The position numbers were made by a program, and so were the translations under genes. The notes beneath the pieces were generated by a model. That model had not been told where the DNA came from and ran no database searches. It was given only the letters and a program-made list of their open reading frames with translations. This document shows positions 45,780 to 56,023 of a stretch of DNA of 64,000 nucleotides, in pieces. The number at the start of each line of letters is the position of its first letter. The stretch's first letter is position 1. The DNA lies in assembly GCF_900156745.1 (NCBI RefSeq), contig NZ_LT707065.1, positions 4,836,001-4,900,000 of the forward strand, written 5' to 3'. This DNA comes from Achromobacter sp. MFA1 R4 (GTDB lineage: Bacteria > Pseudomonadota > Gammaproteobacteria > Burkholderiales > Burkholderiaceae_B).

Positions 45780-46535
45780 ATGCTGCCCGAACCCCCGCCC
45801 GTCCTGCGCACGCAGGCCATCGACTACACCGACGGCGACCTCACCTTTGAAGGGTATGCGGTCGATCCCGGCCCATCCGCGCGCTTGCGTGCCTGCGTCG
45901 TGCTGGCGCACGAATGGAGCGGCCTGAACGATCCGACCCGGCGGCTGGCTGAGCGCTATGCGGGACTGGGCTATGTCTGCTTCGCACTGGATGTCTATGG
46001 CAAGGGCGTTCGCGGCGATCCGCTGGGCGACAACACCTCGCTGATGAGCCCGCTGCTGGCGGACCGGATGCTGCTGCGGCGCCGCCTGCTGGCCGGGTAC
46101 GCGGCGGCGCGCCGCCTGCCCGGCGTGGACCCGGCGCGGATGGCCGTGGCGGGATATTGCTTCGGCGGACTCTGCGCCCTGGATCTGGCGCGCGCGGCGC
46201 CTGCCGATCTGGCCGCTGCCGTCAGTTTTCACGGCGTGCTGCATCCGCCAGCGGGCCTGCCGGCGGGGCGGATCGATGCCCGCGTCCTGCTGCTGCACGG
46301 CTGGGAAGATCCGGTGGCGCCGCCCGCCGATGTGCTGGCGATCGCCCGCGAACTGACCGAAGCCGGCGCGGACTGGCAGCTTCATGCCTATGGCCACGCG
46401 CGCCACGCGTTCACCTTTCCGGGTGCCCGGTTTCCGGAACGCGGGCTGGTGTATGACCCCCTGGCCGATGCGCGATCGTGGTCGGCGATGCGCGCGCATC
46501 TTGCGCACGCGCTGTCCCGCGAGGGCGGGGACTGA
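45780..46535 (+). CDS. Dienelactone hydrolase family protein
   Basis: 251 residues, alpha/beta hydrolase. The nucleophile Cys lies in VAGYCFGGL (the family G-x-C-x-G elbow), Asp in GWEDPVAP and His in HARHAFT, with the Glu of LAHEWSGLND, giving the DLH triad plus Glu. Dienelactone hydrolases open lactones in chlorocatechol breakdown, but most relatives have unknown substrates. GGAGAG precedes ATG 45780. Confidence 0.87.
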   Translation: MLPEPPPVLRTQAIDYTDGDLTFEGYAVDPGPSARLRACVVLAHEWSGLNDPTRRLAERYAGLGYVCFALDVYGKGVRGDPLGDNTSLMSPLLADRMLLRRRLLAGYAAARRLPGVDPARMAVAGYCFGGLCALDLARAAPADLAAAVSFHGVLHPPAGLPAGRIDARVLLLHGWEDPVAPPADVLAIARELTEAGADWQLHAYGHARHAFTFPGARFPERGLVYDPLADARSWSAMRAHLAHALSREGGD

Positions 46536-46587
46536 GGCAGGTTGGGGGCGTGCCGCAGCAATGGGAAAAAACAACACTGCATGGATA

Positions 46588-46602
46588 TGAGAGGGATTTG
46601 CA
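46588..46602 (+). promoter_or_regulatory. Weak Fur-box-like site upstream of the siderophore receptor
   Basis: TGAGAGGGATTTGCA matches about 9 of the 14 non-central positions of the 7-1-7 Fur consensus and lies 53 bases before the receptor start. Iron control is expected for this gene, but the match is weak. Confidence 0.3.
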
Positions 46603-46654
46603 TTTACACTTCGTGCCAATTTGTCATCGCAGACCAACCTGGTAGGAAGTCACT

Positions 46655-48850
46655 ATGCAAGCAGAAAGGCCCGTCGGCCGACGCCCCGTCCTTCACCCTC
46701 GTTTCGCACTGCGCCGCACGCCTGCGCTTGTCGTGCTGGCGCTGGCCTCGGCCGCCGCCACGGCCCAGGACGCCGGCGTGGCCACGCTGCCCTCGGTGCA
46801 GGTGGTGGGCGACGACGCCAATCCCGCGACGACGGAAGGAACGGGCTCGTACACGCCCCGCGCCACCGCGGCCAGCACGGGCCTGTCGCTGTCGCTGCGC
46901 GAGACGCCGCAATCGGTCACCGTCATGACGCGCCAGCGCATGGAAGACGAGGATATGCGGTCGCTGGTGGACGTGATGTCCAGCACCCCGGGCATTTCGG
47001 TGCAGAACTTCGACAGCGAGCGCTACACCTTCAATTCGCGCGGCTTCAGCATTACCAACTACATGTACGACGGCGTGCCCACGGCCTTTGACGTGGGCTA
47101 CTCGGCGGGCGAGTCTTCCGTCGACCCCATCATCTACGACCGCGTGGAAATCGTGCGCGGCGCCACGGGCCTCATGACGGGCGCGGGCAATCCGTCGGCC
47201 TCCATCAACCTGGTGCGCAAGCATGCCGACAGCCGCGAGTTCAAGGCCGACCTGAGCGCGGGCGTGGGCAATTGGGACACCTATCGCGTGACGGCCGACC
47301 TGTCGTCGCCGCTCAACGCCAGCGGCAGCGTGCGCGGGCGCATCGTTTCCGCATACCAGGACAACCACTCGTACCTGGACTACTACCAGAACCAGAAGAA
47401 GGTGTTCTACGGCGTGGTGGACGCCGACCTGAGTTCGCGCACCACCCTGAGCGTGGGCTACAACTACCAGGACAACGACCCGCAAGGCAGCAGCTGGGGC
47501 GGATTCCCGCTCTGGTACGCGGATGGCGGCCGCACCGACTGGCGCCGTTCGCTGAACACCGGCGCGCGTTGGACCTCGTGGGGCAGCACCACGCAGGGCG
47601 CCTTCGCCACCCTGGACCATCGCTTCGACAACGACTGGCGCGTGCAGGCCACGGCGTCCTATTCCAAGAACGAAATGGACGGCAAGCTGCTGTACCTGTA
47701 TGGCTGGCCCGATCGCGAGACCGGCGAGGGCATGGGCGCATCGCCCGCGTGGTACCTGGGCGACCGCAAGCAGAATTCGCTGGACCTGAAGGCCAACGGG
47801 CCGTTCACGCTGTTCGGCCGCCGCCACGAGGCGGTGGTGGGCGCAAGCTTCAGCCGCCAGAAGGGCGACTTCGACTACCGCTCCGCGATCGACGCGGCCG
47901 GCGTGGGCAACTTCCTGAACTGGAACGGTTCGTATCCCGAGCCCGACTGGAACGATTCCATCATCGCCAGCCGCTACACCACCACGCAGACCGGCTGGTA
48001 CGGCGCCCTGCGCCTGAACCTGGCCGACCCGCTCAAGCTCATTGTGGGCGGACGCTACAGCACCTGGAAGACGAACTCGGTCGGCTTCGGCGGCGAAGGC
48101 CGCACCGAGTTCGACAAGAATGCCTTCACGCCGTACGCGGGCCTGCTTTACGACATCAACGACACCTACACCGCCTACGTCAGCTACACAGGCATCTTCA
48201 ATCCGCAAAGCTATCAGGACCGCGACGCGAACTGGCTCGACCCGCTGGAGGGCAAGTCCTACGAAGCCGGCATCAAGGGCGAGTGGCTGGACGGCCGCCT
48301 GAACGGCAGCGCGGCGATCTTCCAGATCGACCAGGACAACGTGGCGCAGGTGGATCCGGGCCAGATCGTGCCCGGCACGACGAACCAGGCCTACACGGCC
48401 GCGCAGGGAACGCGCAGCCGCGGCTTCGACCTGGAGCTGTCGGGTGAAGTGACGCCGGGGTGGAACGTGGCGGCCGGCTGGTCGCACTGGACCGCGAGCG
48501 ACGGCGAAGGCAACGCGATCCAGACCGACCAGCCGCGCAGCCTGGTGCGCGTGTTCACGACCTATCAACTGCCGGGCGACTGGCATCGCCTGACCGTGGG
48601 CGGGGGCGTGAACTGGCAAAGCCACGTCTACACCATCGCCAGCGGTCCCAACGGCGATGAACGCGTGGGACAGGGCAGCTACGCCATCACCAACCTGATG
48701 GCCCGCTACCGCTTCAACCGCAGCCTGTCGGCGCAGCTGAACGTGAACAACGTGTTCGACCGCAAGTACTACAGCCAGATCGGCTTCTACAGCCAGGGGG
48801 CATGGGCCGCGGGCCGCAGCGCGATGCTGACGATGCGCTACCAGTACTGA
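46655..48850 (+). CDS. TonB-dependent siderophore receptor
   Basis: 731 residues. The signal peptide ends near ATAQDAG, followed by a TonB-box-like [10 protein letters not shown]. The plug domain (about 70-200) has [15 protein letters not shown] and [15 protein letters not shown], as in FhuE/FpvA-type ferric siderophore receptors. A 22-strand barrel ends with the C-terminal Tyr (MRYQY). The spacing before the plug is short, so no N-terminal signalling domain is present. It imports a ferric siderophore; which one cannot be told. AGGAAG precedes ATG 46655. Confidence 0.92.
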   Translation: MQAERPVGRRPVLHPRFALRRTPALVVLALASAAATAQDAGVATLPSVQVVGDDANPATTEGTGSYTPRATAASTGLSLSLRETPQSVTVMTRQRMEDEDMRSLVDVMSSTPGISVQNFDSERYTFNSRGFSITNYMYDGVPTAFDVGYSAGESSVDPIIYDRVEIVRGATGLMTGAGNPSASINLVRKHADSREFKADLSAGVGNWDTYRVTADLSSPLNASGSVRGRIVSAYQDNHSYLDYYQNQKKVFYGVVDADLSSRTTLSVGYNYQDNDPQGSSWGGFPLWYADGGRTDWRRSLNTGARWTSWGSTTQGAFATLDHRFDNDWRVQATASYSKNEMDGKLLYLYGWPDRETGEGMGASPAWYLGDRKQNSLDLKANGPFTLFGRRHEAVVGASFSRQKGDFDYRSAIDAAGVGNFLNWNGSYPEPDWNDSIIASRYTTTQTGWYGALRLNLADPLKLIVGGRYSTWKTNSVGFGGEGRTEFDKNAFTPYAGLLYDINDTYTAYVSYTGIFNPQSYQDRDANWLDPLEGKSYEAGIKGEWLDGRLNGSAAIFQIDQDNVAQVDPGQIVPGTTNQAYTAAQGTRSRGFDLELSGEVTPGWNVAAGWSHWTASDGEGNAIQTDQPRSLVRVFTTYQLPGDWHRLTVGGGVNWQSHVYTIASGPNGDERVGQGSYAITNLMARYRFNRSLSAQLNVNNVFDRKYYSQIGFYSQGAWAAGRSAMLTMRYQY

Positions 48851-48888
48851 CCGTCCCGACCGCCTGGCCGAGCTGGCCGTTCAGCGCG

Positions 48889-49818
48889 TCACGCGGGCCC
48901 GTCCTGGCCGGACGGCGCCCGCGCCGCGTCCGCGATGCTGGCGATGAAGGCCTTGGCGGCTTCGGGCAGGATGCGCCCGGCCAGCGTCTGCACCTCGAAA
49001 TGGCGTTCGTTCATTTCGCGGTCGCGCAAGGGCAGGGCGACAATCCTGCCCCACTGCAGGCGATTGCGGATCGCCAGTTCACCGCAGAAGGCGACGCCGC
49101 CGCCCGCGCTGGCAAAGCCGACCAGCGCGTCGATGCTGCGGCTGGTGAACGCCGGCTCGCAACGCAGCTGCTGGCGGCTGCAACTGATGTCGATCAATTG
49201 GCGCAGCGTGGAATCCGGCGTGGGCAGCGCCAGCGGGTAGGGGACCAGTTGCGCCAGCGCCAACTCGCGGCGCCCGGCCAGCGGATGATCGGCGGCCAGG
49301 ATCGCCCGGACCGGGGCGGGCACGCGCATTTCCACCCGGATGTCCCGCTGCGAGGTCAGGCTGAGCGTGACGCCGATGTCGGCCGAGCCGTCCCGGATGC
49401 GCTGGGGTATCTCCTGCTGCGAGCAGACGTCGAGCGAGAACCGGATCCCCGCGTAGTGCTGGCGGAACGCGGCGATCGCCGCGGGCACGAACTCCGACGC
49501 ATAGCCTTCCGTGCTGACGATGCGCACATGGCCCTGCCGCAGGCCGCGCAGCGCCAGGATGTCGCCCGCCACCCGCTCCACGTCCTGTTGCATGCGCTTG
49601 GCGTGCGCGGCCAGCAGTTCGCCGGCGGCGTTGGGCACCATGCCGCGCGCGCGGCGCTCGAAAAGCAGGGTGCCCAGTTCGCGTTCGACACGGGCGATCT
49701 GGCGGCTGACCGCCGAGGGCGCGACATCCAGGCGCGCGGCGGCTTCGCTGACCGAGCCGGTGCGCACCACTTCCAAAAAGTAGCGCAGGGAGATTTCCTG
49801 CAGGACGCGAGGGTTCAT
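48889..49818 (-). CDS. LysR-family transcriptional regulator of the dsdA operon
   Basis: 309 residues. Winged helix [35 protein letters not shown] (in part) then the LysR effector domain. Divergent from dsdA with a 17-bp dyad between them, so it probably regulates dsdA-bug-amidase like DsdC-type regulators. The ATG at 49818 is preferred; a TTG at 49848 lies within the dyad. Confidence 0.9.
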   Translation of the reverse strand: MNPRVLQEISLRYFLEVVRTGSVSEAAARLDVAPSAVSRQIARVERELGTLLFERRARGMVPNAAGELLAAHAKRMQQDVERVAGDILALRGLRQGHVRIVSTEGYASEFVPAAIAAFRQHYAGIRFSLDVCSQQEIPQRIRDGSADIGVTLSLTSQRDIRVEMRVPAPVRAILAADHPLAGRRELALAQLVPYPLALPTPDSTLRQLIDISCSRQQLRCEPAFTSRSIDALVGFASAGGGVAFCGELAIRNRLQWGRIVALPLRDREMNERHFEVQTLAGRILPEAAKAFIASIADAARAPSGQDGPA

Positions 49819-49832
49819 GGCGGGATCCAAAG

Positions 49833-49849
49833 TTTGCGGAAAGCGCAAA
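49833..49849. promoter_or_regulatory. LysR box between regulator and dsdA
   Basis: TTTGCG-GAAAG-CGCAAA is a perfect 6-base dyad with a T-N11-A core, 15 bases upstream of the LysR ATG and about 90 bases before dsdA. Probable autoregulatory and activation site. Confidence 0.55.
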
Positions 49850-49938
49850 GAAGAATTCTAACCATTGATATTGCTGCAAACCGCGAAGCGACTCTAGGAT
49901 GTGGGCATCGATCGTGCCGACAACCGGGTATCACCGCA

Positions 49939-51288
49939 ATGTTTCAATCCGACGTTTCTTCCCCGTCCCCCGTTCTGGAATCGCTCCGGCAGGCAAGGCC
50001 GGTGTTGTGGACCGGACCTGTCGCCTCCGGTTCGGCCGGGGGCCCTGGCGCGCATTTCCTGATGGATCAGGTGCTGTCGGCCCAGGAGCGGTTTGCGCGA
50101 TTCGCGCCGCTGCTGGCCGAGCTGTTTCCCGAACTGGCCGAGACGAACGGCGTGATCGAGTCGCCGCTCCTGCCCGCCGCCGCCATGCAGGCGGCCATCG
50201 GCCTGCCGCACAGCGCGGGGCGCCTGTGGATCAAGGCCGACCATGCATTGCCCGTCGCCGGGTCCATCAAGGCCCGGGGCGGCATCCACGAAGTGCTGGA
50301 ATTCGCCGAATCGCTGGCGCTGCGCGAGGGCCTGCTGCGTCCCGGCGACGACTATCGCAAGCTGGCGGGCCCCGTGGCCCGCGCCTGCTTCGGCCGCTAC
50401 CAGGTGGCCGTGGGCTCGACGGGCAACCTGGGCCTGTCCATCGGCGTGATCGCATCGGCGCTGGGTTTCAGGTCGGCCGTGCACATGTCGGCCGACGCCA
50501 AGGCCTGGAAGAAGGCGCGGCTGCGCGCGCGCGGGGTCGAGGTCGTCGAGCACGCGGGCGACTACGAAAAGGCCGTGGCCGCCGGCCGGGCGCAGGTTGA
50601 GGCCGATCCGTACGGCTATTTCGTGGACGACGAGCGCTCCGCATCCCTGTTCATGGGCTACGCCGCCGCGGCGCTGCACCTGCGCATCCAGCTTGGCGAA
50701 TCCGGCGTGCGCGTCGACGCCGAGCATCCCCTTTTCGTCTACCTGCCATGCGGCGTGGGCGGCGCGCCGGGCGGCATTGCCTTCGGACTGACGCAGCTCT
50801 ATGGCCCGCACGTCCATTGCTTCTTCGCCGAGCCGGTGCAGTCGCCGTGCTTCATGGTGCGCATGATGGCCGGCCACGGCGAATTGCCCGGCGCGCCGGC
50901 CAGCGCGTCGGTCTACGACGTGGGGCTCACCAATGTGACCGAAGCCGACGGGCTGGCCGTGCCGACCGCCTCGGAGCTGGCGTATGCGGCGGTGGGCGCG
51001 CACCTGCGCGGGGTCTACACCGTGCAGGACGACACGCTCTACGCCGACCTGGCCCGCCTCAAGGACAGCGAGGGCCTGCGCATCGAACCGTCGGCCGCGG
51101 CCGGATTCAGCGGGCCGCGTCACCTGTGCGGCACCGACGCCGGCCGGGCGTGGCTGGAGGCGCAGGGGCTCCTGCCGCACCTGCCGCGCGCCACGCACCT
51201 GGCCTGGACCACGGGCGGCCTGTTCGTGCCCGACGAAGAATATGACCGTTTCCTGAGCCGCGGGCGATCGCTCGCGGCCGGTACCTAG
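49939..51288 (+). CDS. dsdA: D-serine ammonia-lyase
   Basis: 449 residues, close to E. coli DsdA (442). Fold-type II PLP enzyme with the cofactor lysine at Lys111 in [11 protein letters not shown], the glycine loop GSTGNLGLS and the late CGVGGAPGG phosphate-binding stretch. It deaminates D-serine to pyruvate and ammonia. ATG 49939 starts the product MFQSDV. It is followed 48 bases later by a Bug receptor and then an amidase, an uncommon partner set that suggests a related D-amino acid or its amide may be the substrate. Confidence 0.9.
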   Translation: MFQSDVSSPSPVLESLRQARPVLWTGPVASGSAGGPGAHFLMDQVLSAQERFARFAPLLAELFPELAETNGVIESPLLPAAAMQAAIGLPHSAGRLWIKADHALPVAGSIKARGGIHEVLEFAESLALREGLLRPGDDYRKLAGPVARACFGRYQVAVGSTGNLGLSIGVIASALGFRSAVHMSADAKAWKKARLRARGVEVVEHAGDYEKAVAAGRAQVEADPYGYFVDDERSASLFMGYAAAALHLRIQLGESGVRVDAEHPLFVYLPCGVGGAPGGIAFGLTQLYGPHVHCFFAEPVQSPCFMVRMMAGHGELPGAPASASVYDVGLTNVTEADGLAVPTASELAYAAVGAHLRGVYTVQDDTLYADLARLKDSEGLRIEPSAAAGFSGPRHLCGTDAGRAWLEAQGLLPHLPRATHLAWTTGGLFVPDEEYDRFLSRGRSLAAGT

Positions 51289-51336
51289 GCGCCGACAGAC
51301 GCGCCGCCTTTCCACCACCTCCCTTCGAGCACCGCC

Positions 51337-52317
51337 ATGAAAACCTCGTTTCTTGCAGTCAGTCTCGCCGTCGCCAGCGCCTTCGGCGCCGTTGCCCCCG
51401 CCGCGGCCCAGGATGCCTATCCCAGCCGCCCGATCACGCTGGTCGTGCCCTTTCCGCCAGGAGGCGCCACGGATGTGCTGGGCCGCGTGGTGGCGCAGAA
51501 GCTGGGCCAGGAATTGGGCCAAACCATCGTGGTGGAAAACCGCGCGGGCGCCGGCACGGTGATCGGCGCCGGGTACGTCGCCAAGGCCGCGCCGGATGGC
51601 TACACGCTGCTGGTCAGCTCGGGCACGACCTTCACGGTGAACCCGGCCATCCAGAGCAAGCTGCCGTACGACCCCGTCAAGAGCTTCGAGCCCATCGGCA
51701 TCGTCGGCCGCACGGGCCTGGCCCTCCTGGCCAACCCCAAGATCCCGGTCAAGGACGTGAAGGAGTTCGTGGCCTATGTGAAGGATCCGGCCCATGACCA
51801 GCCGCCTTACGGCTCGTTCGGCACCGGCACCACGTCGCATTTCGTCGGCGAAGCCTTCATCGCGGCCGCCAATCTGAAAATGACGCACGTCCCCTACAAG
51901 GGCAGCGCGCCCGCCATGACCGACCTGATCGGCGGTCAGATTCCGTTCTCGGTCGACACCGTGGCCGCGGCCCTGCCGCAAAGCAAGCAGGGCAAGGTGC
52001 GCGTGCTGGCCGTGTCCAGCCCCAAGCGTTCGACGTTCCTGCCGGACGTGCCCACGTTCGCCGAACAGGGCTATCCGTCGGTGGCGATGGATACGTGGCT
52101 GATGGTTGCCGCGCCGCGCGGCCTGCCGGCGGACGTGAAGACCCGCCTGGAAAAGGCGCTCAAGGCCACGGTCGAATCGCCCGAAGTGGTCAAGAGCCTG
52201 GAGGCGCAGGGCTTCGAAGCCGACTACTCCAGCGCCGCCGAGGGCGAGGCGCTGATCAAGAAGGAACTGCCCATCATGCGTGAAGTCGCGCAGCGGGCCA
52301 ACATCAAGGTCGATTGA
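51337..52317 (+). CDS. Bug-family periplasmic solute receptor
   Basis: 326 residues with a signal peptide cleaved near APAAAQDAY. RPITLVVPFPPGGATDVLGR and VVENRAGAGTVIG are standard Bug motifs. Between dsdA and the amidase, with gaps of 48 and 12 bases, so it is in the same operon. It would bind the operon substrate in the periplasm. No permease genes are adjacent. Confidence 0.92.
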   Translation: MKTSFLAVSLAVASAFGAVAPAAAQDAYPSRPITLVVPFPPGGATDVLGRVVAQKLGQELGQTIVVENRAGAGTVIGAGYVAKAAPDGYTLLVSSGTTFTVNPAIQSKLPYDPVKSFEPIGIVGRTGLALLANPKIPVKDVKEFVAYVKDPAHDQPPYGSFGTGTTSHFVGEAFIAAANLKMTHVPYKGSAPAMTDLIGGQIPFSVDTVAAALPQSKQGKVRVLAVSSPKRSTFLPDVPTFAEQGYPSVAMDTWLMVAAPRGLPADVKTRLEKALKATVESPEVVKSLEAQGFEADYSSAAEGEALIKKELPIMREVAQRANIKVD

Positions 52318-52329
52318 AGGAACACGACG

Positions 52330-53853
52330 ATGGCATTGGACGACACCCTGGTATCGCTGACCGCGGTTGAACTGCGGCGCATGATCGGCGCGCGGCAGCT
52401 TTCGCCGGTGGAATTGCTGGAGGCCTGCATCGCGCGCATCCAGGCCGTCAATCCGTACGTGAACGCCGTCACCGCCACCGCCTATGAGCGGGCGAGGGCG
52501 GAGGCGCGCGAGGCGGAACGCGCGGTGATGGCAGGCGAGCCCCTGGGCCTGCTGCACGGCCTGCCGATGGGGGTCAAGGACCTGGAACCCACCGCGGGCG
52601 TCCTGACCACCTACGGCTCGCCGCTCTATCGCGGCTATGTGCCCGATGAGGACATCGAGCTGGTCGCCCGCCTGCGCCGCGCAGGCGCCATCGTCGCCGC
52701 CAAGACCAACGTGCCCGAAATGGGCGCGGGCGCCAATTCGCGCAACACCGTGTGGGGCGCGACCGGCAATCCGTTCAACCCCAACCTGAACGCGGGCGGC
52801 TCGTCGGGCGGTTCCGCGGCCGCGCTGGCCAGCGACATGCTGCCGGTGTGCACGGGCTCGGATACCGGCGGCTCGCTGCGCATTCCCGCGTCCAAGTGCG
52901 GGGTCGTCGGCTTCCGGCCGTCGCCCGGCATCGTGCCCAGCGTGCGCAAGCCGCTGGGCTGGACGCCGATCTCCGTGGTGGGCCCGATGGGCCGCACCGT
53001 CGCCGACGCCTGCCTGCAACTGGCCGCCAGCGCGGGGCCGCACGCGGGCGATCCGCTCAGCTATCCGCTGGACCCGCTGCAATTCCTGAACCCCGGCGTT
53101 GCGGACCTGGGCTCGCTGCGGGTGGCGTATACGGAAGACTTCGGCGCGTGCGACGTGGATGACGGCATACGCGCCGCCTTCCGGGAAAAGATCGCGGCCA
53201 TGCGGCATCTGTTCGCCGCCTGCGATCCCATCGAGCTGGACGTGGGCGAAGCCCATCGCTGTTTCGACGTGCTGCGCGCCGAGGCCTTCGTGGCCGGCAT
53301 GCGCGACGCCTACGAAAAAGACCCGTCCAGCCTGGGTCCCAACACCCGCGCCAACTTCGAAATGGGCGCGGCGATGAGCCTGAAGGATTGCGCCTGGGCA
53401 CAGGCCGAACAGACGCGCCTGATCAAGCGCTTCCAGCGCGCCTACGACGATTACGATCTCATCCTGTCGCCCACCACGCCGGTCTCGCCGTTTCCGTGGA
53501 CGCAGCTGTATGCGGACAAGATCAACGGCGTCGCCCAGGAGAACTACTACCGCTGGCTTGCGCTGACCTACGTCGTCACGCTGACCACGCATCCGGCGCT
53601 GACGCTGCCGTGCGGACGTGATAAAGCGGGCATGCCGTTCGGGCTGCAGATCGTCGGGCGCTTTCGCGGCGACCGCGAGGTGCTGGCCGCGGCGCAGGCG
53701 ATGGAGCAGGCGTTCGCGGGCATGGAAGCCTTGCGGCGTCCGCGTCCGGACCTTGCCGCCTTGCGCCCGGCCGAGCCGGCGCTGACCTCCATCGTGACGG
53801 CGCCGCCGCTGTTGCAGGGCGGCGGCGACGCGGGAGAGGTGTCGGCGGTGTAG
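52330..53853 (+). CDS. Amidase-signature family hydrolase
   Basis: 507 residues. The amidase-signature triad is visible: Lys83 (GVKDLE), cis-Ser158 (GGSSGGS) and nucleophile Ser182 (DTGGSLR). It hydrolyses an amide to a carboxylate plus ammonia; substrates range widely. It has no GatB/GatC partner, and the company of dsdA argues for a catabolic role, not tRNA amidation. AAGGAACACGACG lies before ATG 52330. Last gene of the operon. Confidence 0.9.
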   Translation: MALDDTLVSLTAVELRRMIGARQLSPVELLEACIARIQAVNPYVNAVTATAYERARAEAREAERAVMAGEPLGLLHGLPMGVKDLEPTAGVLTTYGSPLYRGYVPDEDIELVARLRRAGAIVAAKTNVPEMGAGANSRNTVWGATGNPFNPNLNAGGSSGGSAAALASDMLPVCTGSDTGGSLRIPASKCGVVGFRPSPGIVPSVRKPLGWTPISVVGPMGRTVADACLQLAASAGPHAGDPLSYPLDPLQFLNPGVADLGSLRVAYTEDFGACDVDDGIRAAFREKIAAMRHLFAACDPIELDVGEAHRCFDVLRAEAFVAGMRDAYEKDPSSLGPNTRANFEMGAAMSLKDCAWAQAEQTRLIKRFQRAYDDYDLILSPTTPVSPFPWTQLYADKINGVAQENYYRWLALTYVVTLTTHPALTLPCGRDKAGMPFGLQIVGRFRGDREVLAAAQAMEQAFAGMEALRRPRPDLAALRPAEPALTSIVTAPPLLQGGGDAGEVSAV

Positions 53854-53884
53854 CGATCGCGGATATCGTCCGCGTCGGCCATCG

Positions 53885-53926
53885 GGCCAGCGCCGCGCAC
53901 TGCGGCCGCTGGCCTTTCGCATTTTT
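53885..53926 (+). terminator. Rho-independent terminator of the dsdA-bug-amidase operon
   Basis: GGCCAGCG (53885-53892) pairs with CGCTGGCC (53907-53914), with further inner pairs, followed by TTTCGCATTTTT. It lies 32 bases after the amidase stop. Confidence 0.65.
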
Positions 53927-54011
53927 GGGCTAGTTCATCTGCTAGGGTAACTCCTGACCAAAAGCGGATTGTCAGCCGTTAGTCAGGCAGGTTTAATCAC
54001 TCCAAAGTTGC

Positions 54012-54047
54012 GCATCAGACGCATCAGATGCATCAGACGCATCGTCA
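54012..54047. repeat. 9-bp tandem repeat upstream of the TRAP operon
   Basis: GCATCAGAC, GCATCAGAT, GCATCAGAC in line (54012-54038), then a partial GCATC. The 293-bp gap between amidase and TRAP genes also holds GTAGT-A-ACTAC (54097-54107), a possible operator. Confidence 0.7.
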
Positions 54048-54146
54048 GGAACCGGGAAGCCCGCAGCAGGCGTTTCCATCCCGCGCCCATGCAGGAGTAG
54101 TAACTACACGCTGGTCCATGTAGTCCACCCCAGGAGACAACAAGCC

Positions 54147-55274
54147 ATGCAACACGTTACAAAGCCCCGCCGCCGCAAATTCATCTCCGGCGCAGCCGCC
54201 GCCGGCGCCGCGGCGCTAGGATTTCCCGCCGTCGTCAAGGCGCAGAACGCACCCATCTCCTTCCGGTTCCAGAGCACCTGGCCCGCAAACGACATCTTCC
54301 ACGAATTCGCGCGCGACTACGCCAACAAGGTCAACGAGATGGCCGGCGGCCAGTTGAAGATCGAGGTCCTGCCCGCGGGCGCCGTGGTCAAGGCCTTCGA
54401 CCTGCTGGATGCCGTGTCGGCCGGGACGCTGGATGGCGGCCACGGCGTGGTGGCCTACTGGTACGGCAAGAACACCGCCGTGGCGCTGTGGGGCTCGGGT
54501 CCCTCGTTCGGGATGGACGCCAACACGTTGCTGGCCTGGCACGAGTATGGCGGCGGCAAGGAGCTGCTGGTCGAGATCCAGAAGGCCATGGGCGTGAACG
54601 TGCAGTCCCTGATGTACGGGCCGATGCCGACGCAGCCCTTCGGCTGGTTCAAGCGGCCGGTCACCAAGGTCGAGGACGTCAAGGGCGTGAAGTTCCGCAC
54701 CGTGGGCCTGGCCATCGATATGTACACGGCCATGGGCGCGGCGGTGAACGCGCTGCCCGGCGGCGAGATCGTGCCCGCGCTGGACCGCGGCCTGCTGGAC
54801 GGCGCGGAATTCAACAACGCCTCGTCCGACCTGGCGCTTGGCTTCCAGGACGTCTCCAAGATCTGCATGCTGCAGAGCTTTCACCAGAGCGCGGAACAGT
54901 TCGAGGTGCTGTTCAACAAGGCGAAGTACGACGCCTTGCCCGAACACCTGAAGCACATCCTGAGCTATGCGGCCCAGGCATCCAGCGCCGACATGTCCTG
55001 GAAGGCGGCCAACCGCTACTCGCAGGACTACATCAAGCTGCAGAAGGATCACAACGTCAAGTTCTACAAGACGCCGGACGCGATCCTGCAGCAACAGCTC
55101 AAGATCTGGGACGACATGATCGCCAAGCGGTCGGCCGAGAATCCGCTGTTCAAGAAGGTGCTGGAATCGCAGCGCGCGTTTGCGGAGCGGGTGGGGCGCT
55201 GGCAGGGCGACACGACGGTCAATTTCCGCATGGCCTACAACCACTACTTCTCGCGCAGCACCAAGCAGGCCTGA
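54147..55274 (+). CDS. TRAP transporter solute-binding protein (DctP family)
   Basis: 375 residues. A twin-arginine signal (PRRRKFISGAAAAGAAAL) implies folded export. The mature part has DctP/TakP-type segments such as QSTWPANDIFHEFARDYANKV and the conserved PTQPFGWFKRPVTKVEDVKGVKFRT (in part). TakP-type proteins bind 2-oxo acids; the ligand here is unknown. AGGAGA precedes ATG 54147. First gene of the operon. Confidence 0.9.
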   Translation: MQHVTKPRRRKFISGAAAAGAAALGFPAVVKAQNAPISFRFQSTWPANDIFHEFARDYANKVNEMAGGQLKIEVLPAGAVVKAFDLLDAVSAGTLDGGHGVVAYWYGKNTAVALWGSGPSFGMDANTLLAWHEYGGGKELLVEIQKAMGVNVQSLMYGPMPTQPFGWFKRPVTKVEDVKGVKFRTVGLAIDMYTAMGAAVNALPGGEIVPALDRGLLDGAEFNNASSDLALGFQDVSKICMLQSFHQSAEQFEVLFNKAKYDALPEHLKHILSYAAQASSADMSWKAANRYSQDYIKLQKDHNVKFYKTPDAILQQQLKIWDDMIAKRSAENPLFKKVLESQRAFAERVGRWQGDTTVNFRMAYNHYFSRSTKQA

Positions 55275-55292
55275 CGCAGTCCTGCGCCACTC

Positions 55293-55318
55293 CCGCGCGC
55301 CGCCTGGCCGGCGCGCGG
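55293..55318 (+). terminator. Stem-loop between TRAP receptor and permease genes
   Basis: CCGCGCGCC (55293-55301) and GGCGCGCGG (55310-55318) form perfect 9-base arms with an 8-base loop. No T-tract. Such intercistronic stems usually raise receptor over permease levels by stabilising or partly terminating the mRNA. Confidence 0.5.
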
Positions 55319-55399
55319 CGCCTCACCATGCGTCCCGGGTCCGCGCGCGCCTACGGCAGGCTTGCCGTGGCGTAAGCGGGCCCGACTCCAGGACCTTCG

Positions 55400-56023
55400 A
55401 TGATCCGAATCGTACGTTTCATAGACCGCCTTTCCACCTTTGTCGGCAAGACCTTCGCCTGGTTGATCGTGGTGCTGACGCTGCATGTGTGCTGGGAGGT
55501 CGCGGCGCGCTACATCCTGAACCAGCCCAGCGCGTGGGCGTTCGACCTGCAGATGATGTACTACGGCATCCTGTTCATGATGGCGGGCGCGTACACGCTG
55601 GCCAAGAATGGCCATGTGCGGGGCGACATCCTGTACGGGTTTCTGGCGCCGCGCGTGCAGGCCGGGCTGGACCTGCTGCTTTTCATCGTCTTCTTCTTTC
55701 CCGGCGTGATCGCCCTGGTCTGGGCAGGCTGGTACTACGCGGGCTATTCCATCGCGATCCGCGAGCATTCGTCGCTCATGGCCAACGGGCCGCCGATCTA
55801 TCCCTTCAAGGCCTTCATACCGGCCGCCGGCGCCATCCTGCTGCTGCAGGGCGTGGCGGAAGTCATGCGCTGCATCCTGTGCCTGAAGCAGGGGGCGTGG
55901 CCATCGCGTGAAGAGGACGTCGAGGAAGTGGACGTCGACAAGCTCAAGGAGATGGTGCACGTGAAGGACGAAGACATCGCCAAGCTCGATCGCTACGTCA
56001 ACCACGGGGAGTCCCAGCGATGA
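55400..56023 (+). CDS. TRAP transporter small permease (DctQ family)
   Basis: 207 residues with four predicted membrane helices (about 15-37, 50-70, 85-110 and 130-160). A charged cytoplasmic tail (EEDVEEVDVDKLKEMVHVKDED, in part) is longer than in most DctQ proteins. Forms the membrane complex with DctM. Its stop overlaps the next start by 4 bases. Confidence 0.87.
   Translation: MIRIVRFIDRLSTFVGKTFAWLIVVLTLHVCWEVAARYILNQPSAWAFDLQMMYYGILFMMAGAYTLAKNGHVRGDILYGFLAPRVQAGLDLLLFIVFFFPGVIALVWAGWYYAGYSIAIREHSSLMANGPPIYPFKAFIPAAGAILLLQGVAEVMRCILCLKQGAWPSREEDVEEVDVDKLKEMVHVKDEDIAKLDRYVNHGESQR

Noticed and set aside
49894-53922. 1342-codon minus-strand open frame
   Set aside because: It is antisense to dsdA, the Bug gene and the amidase, which have clear motifs and ribosome sites; its own composition is His/Gln/Arg/Gly-rich with no domains.
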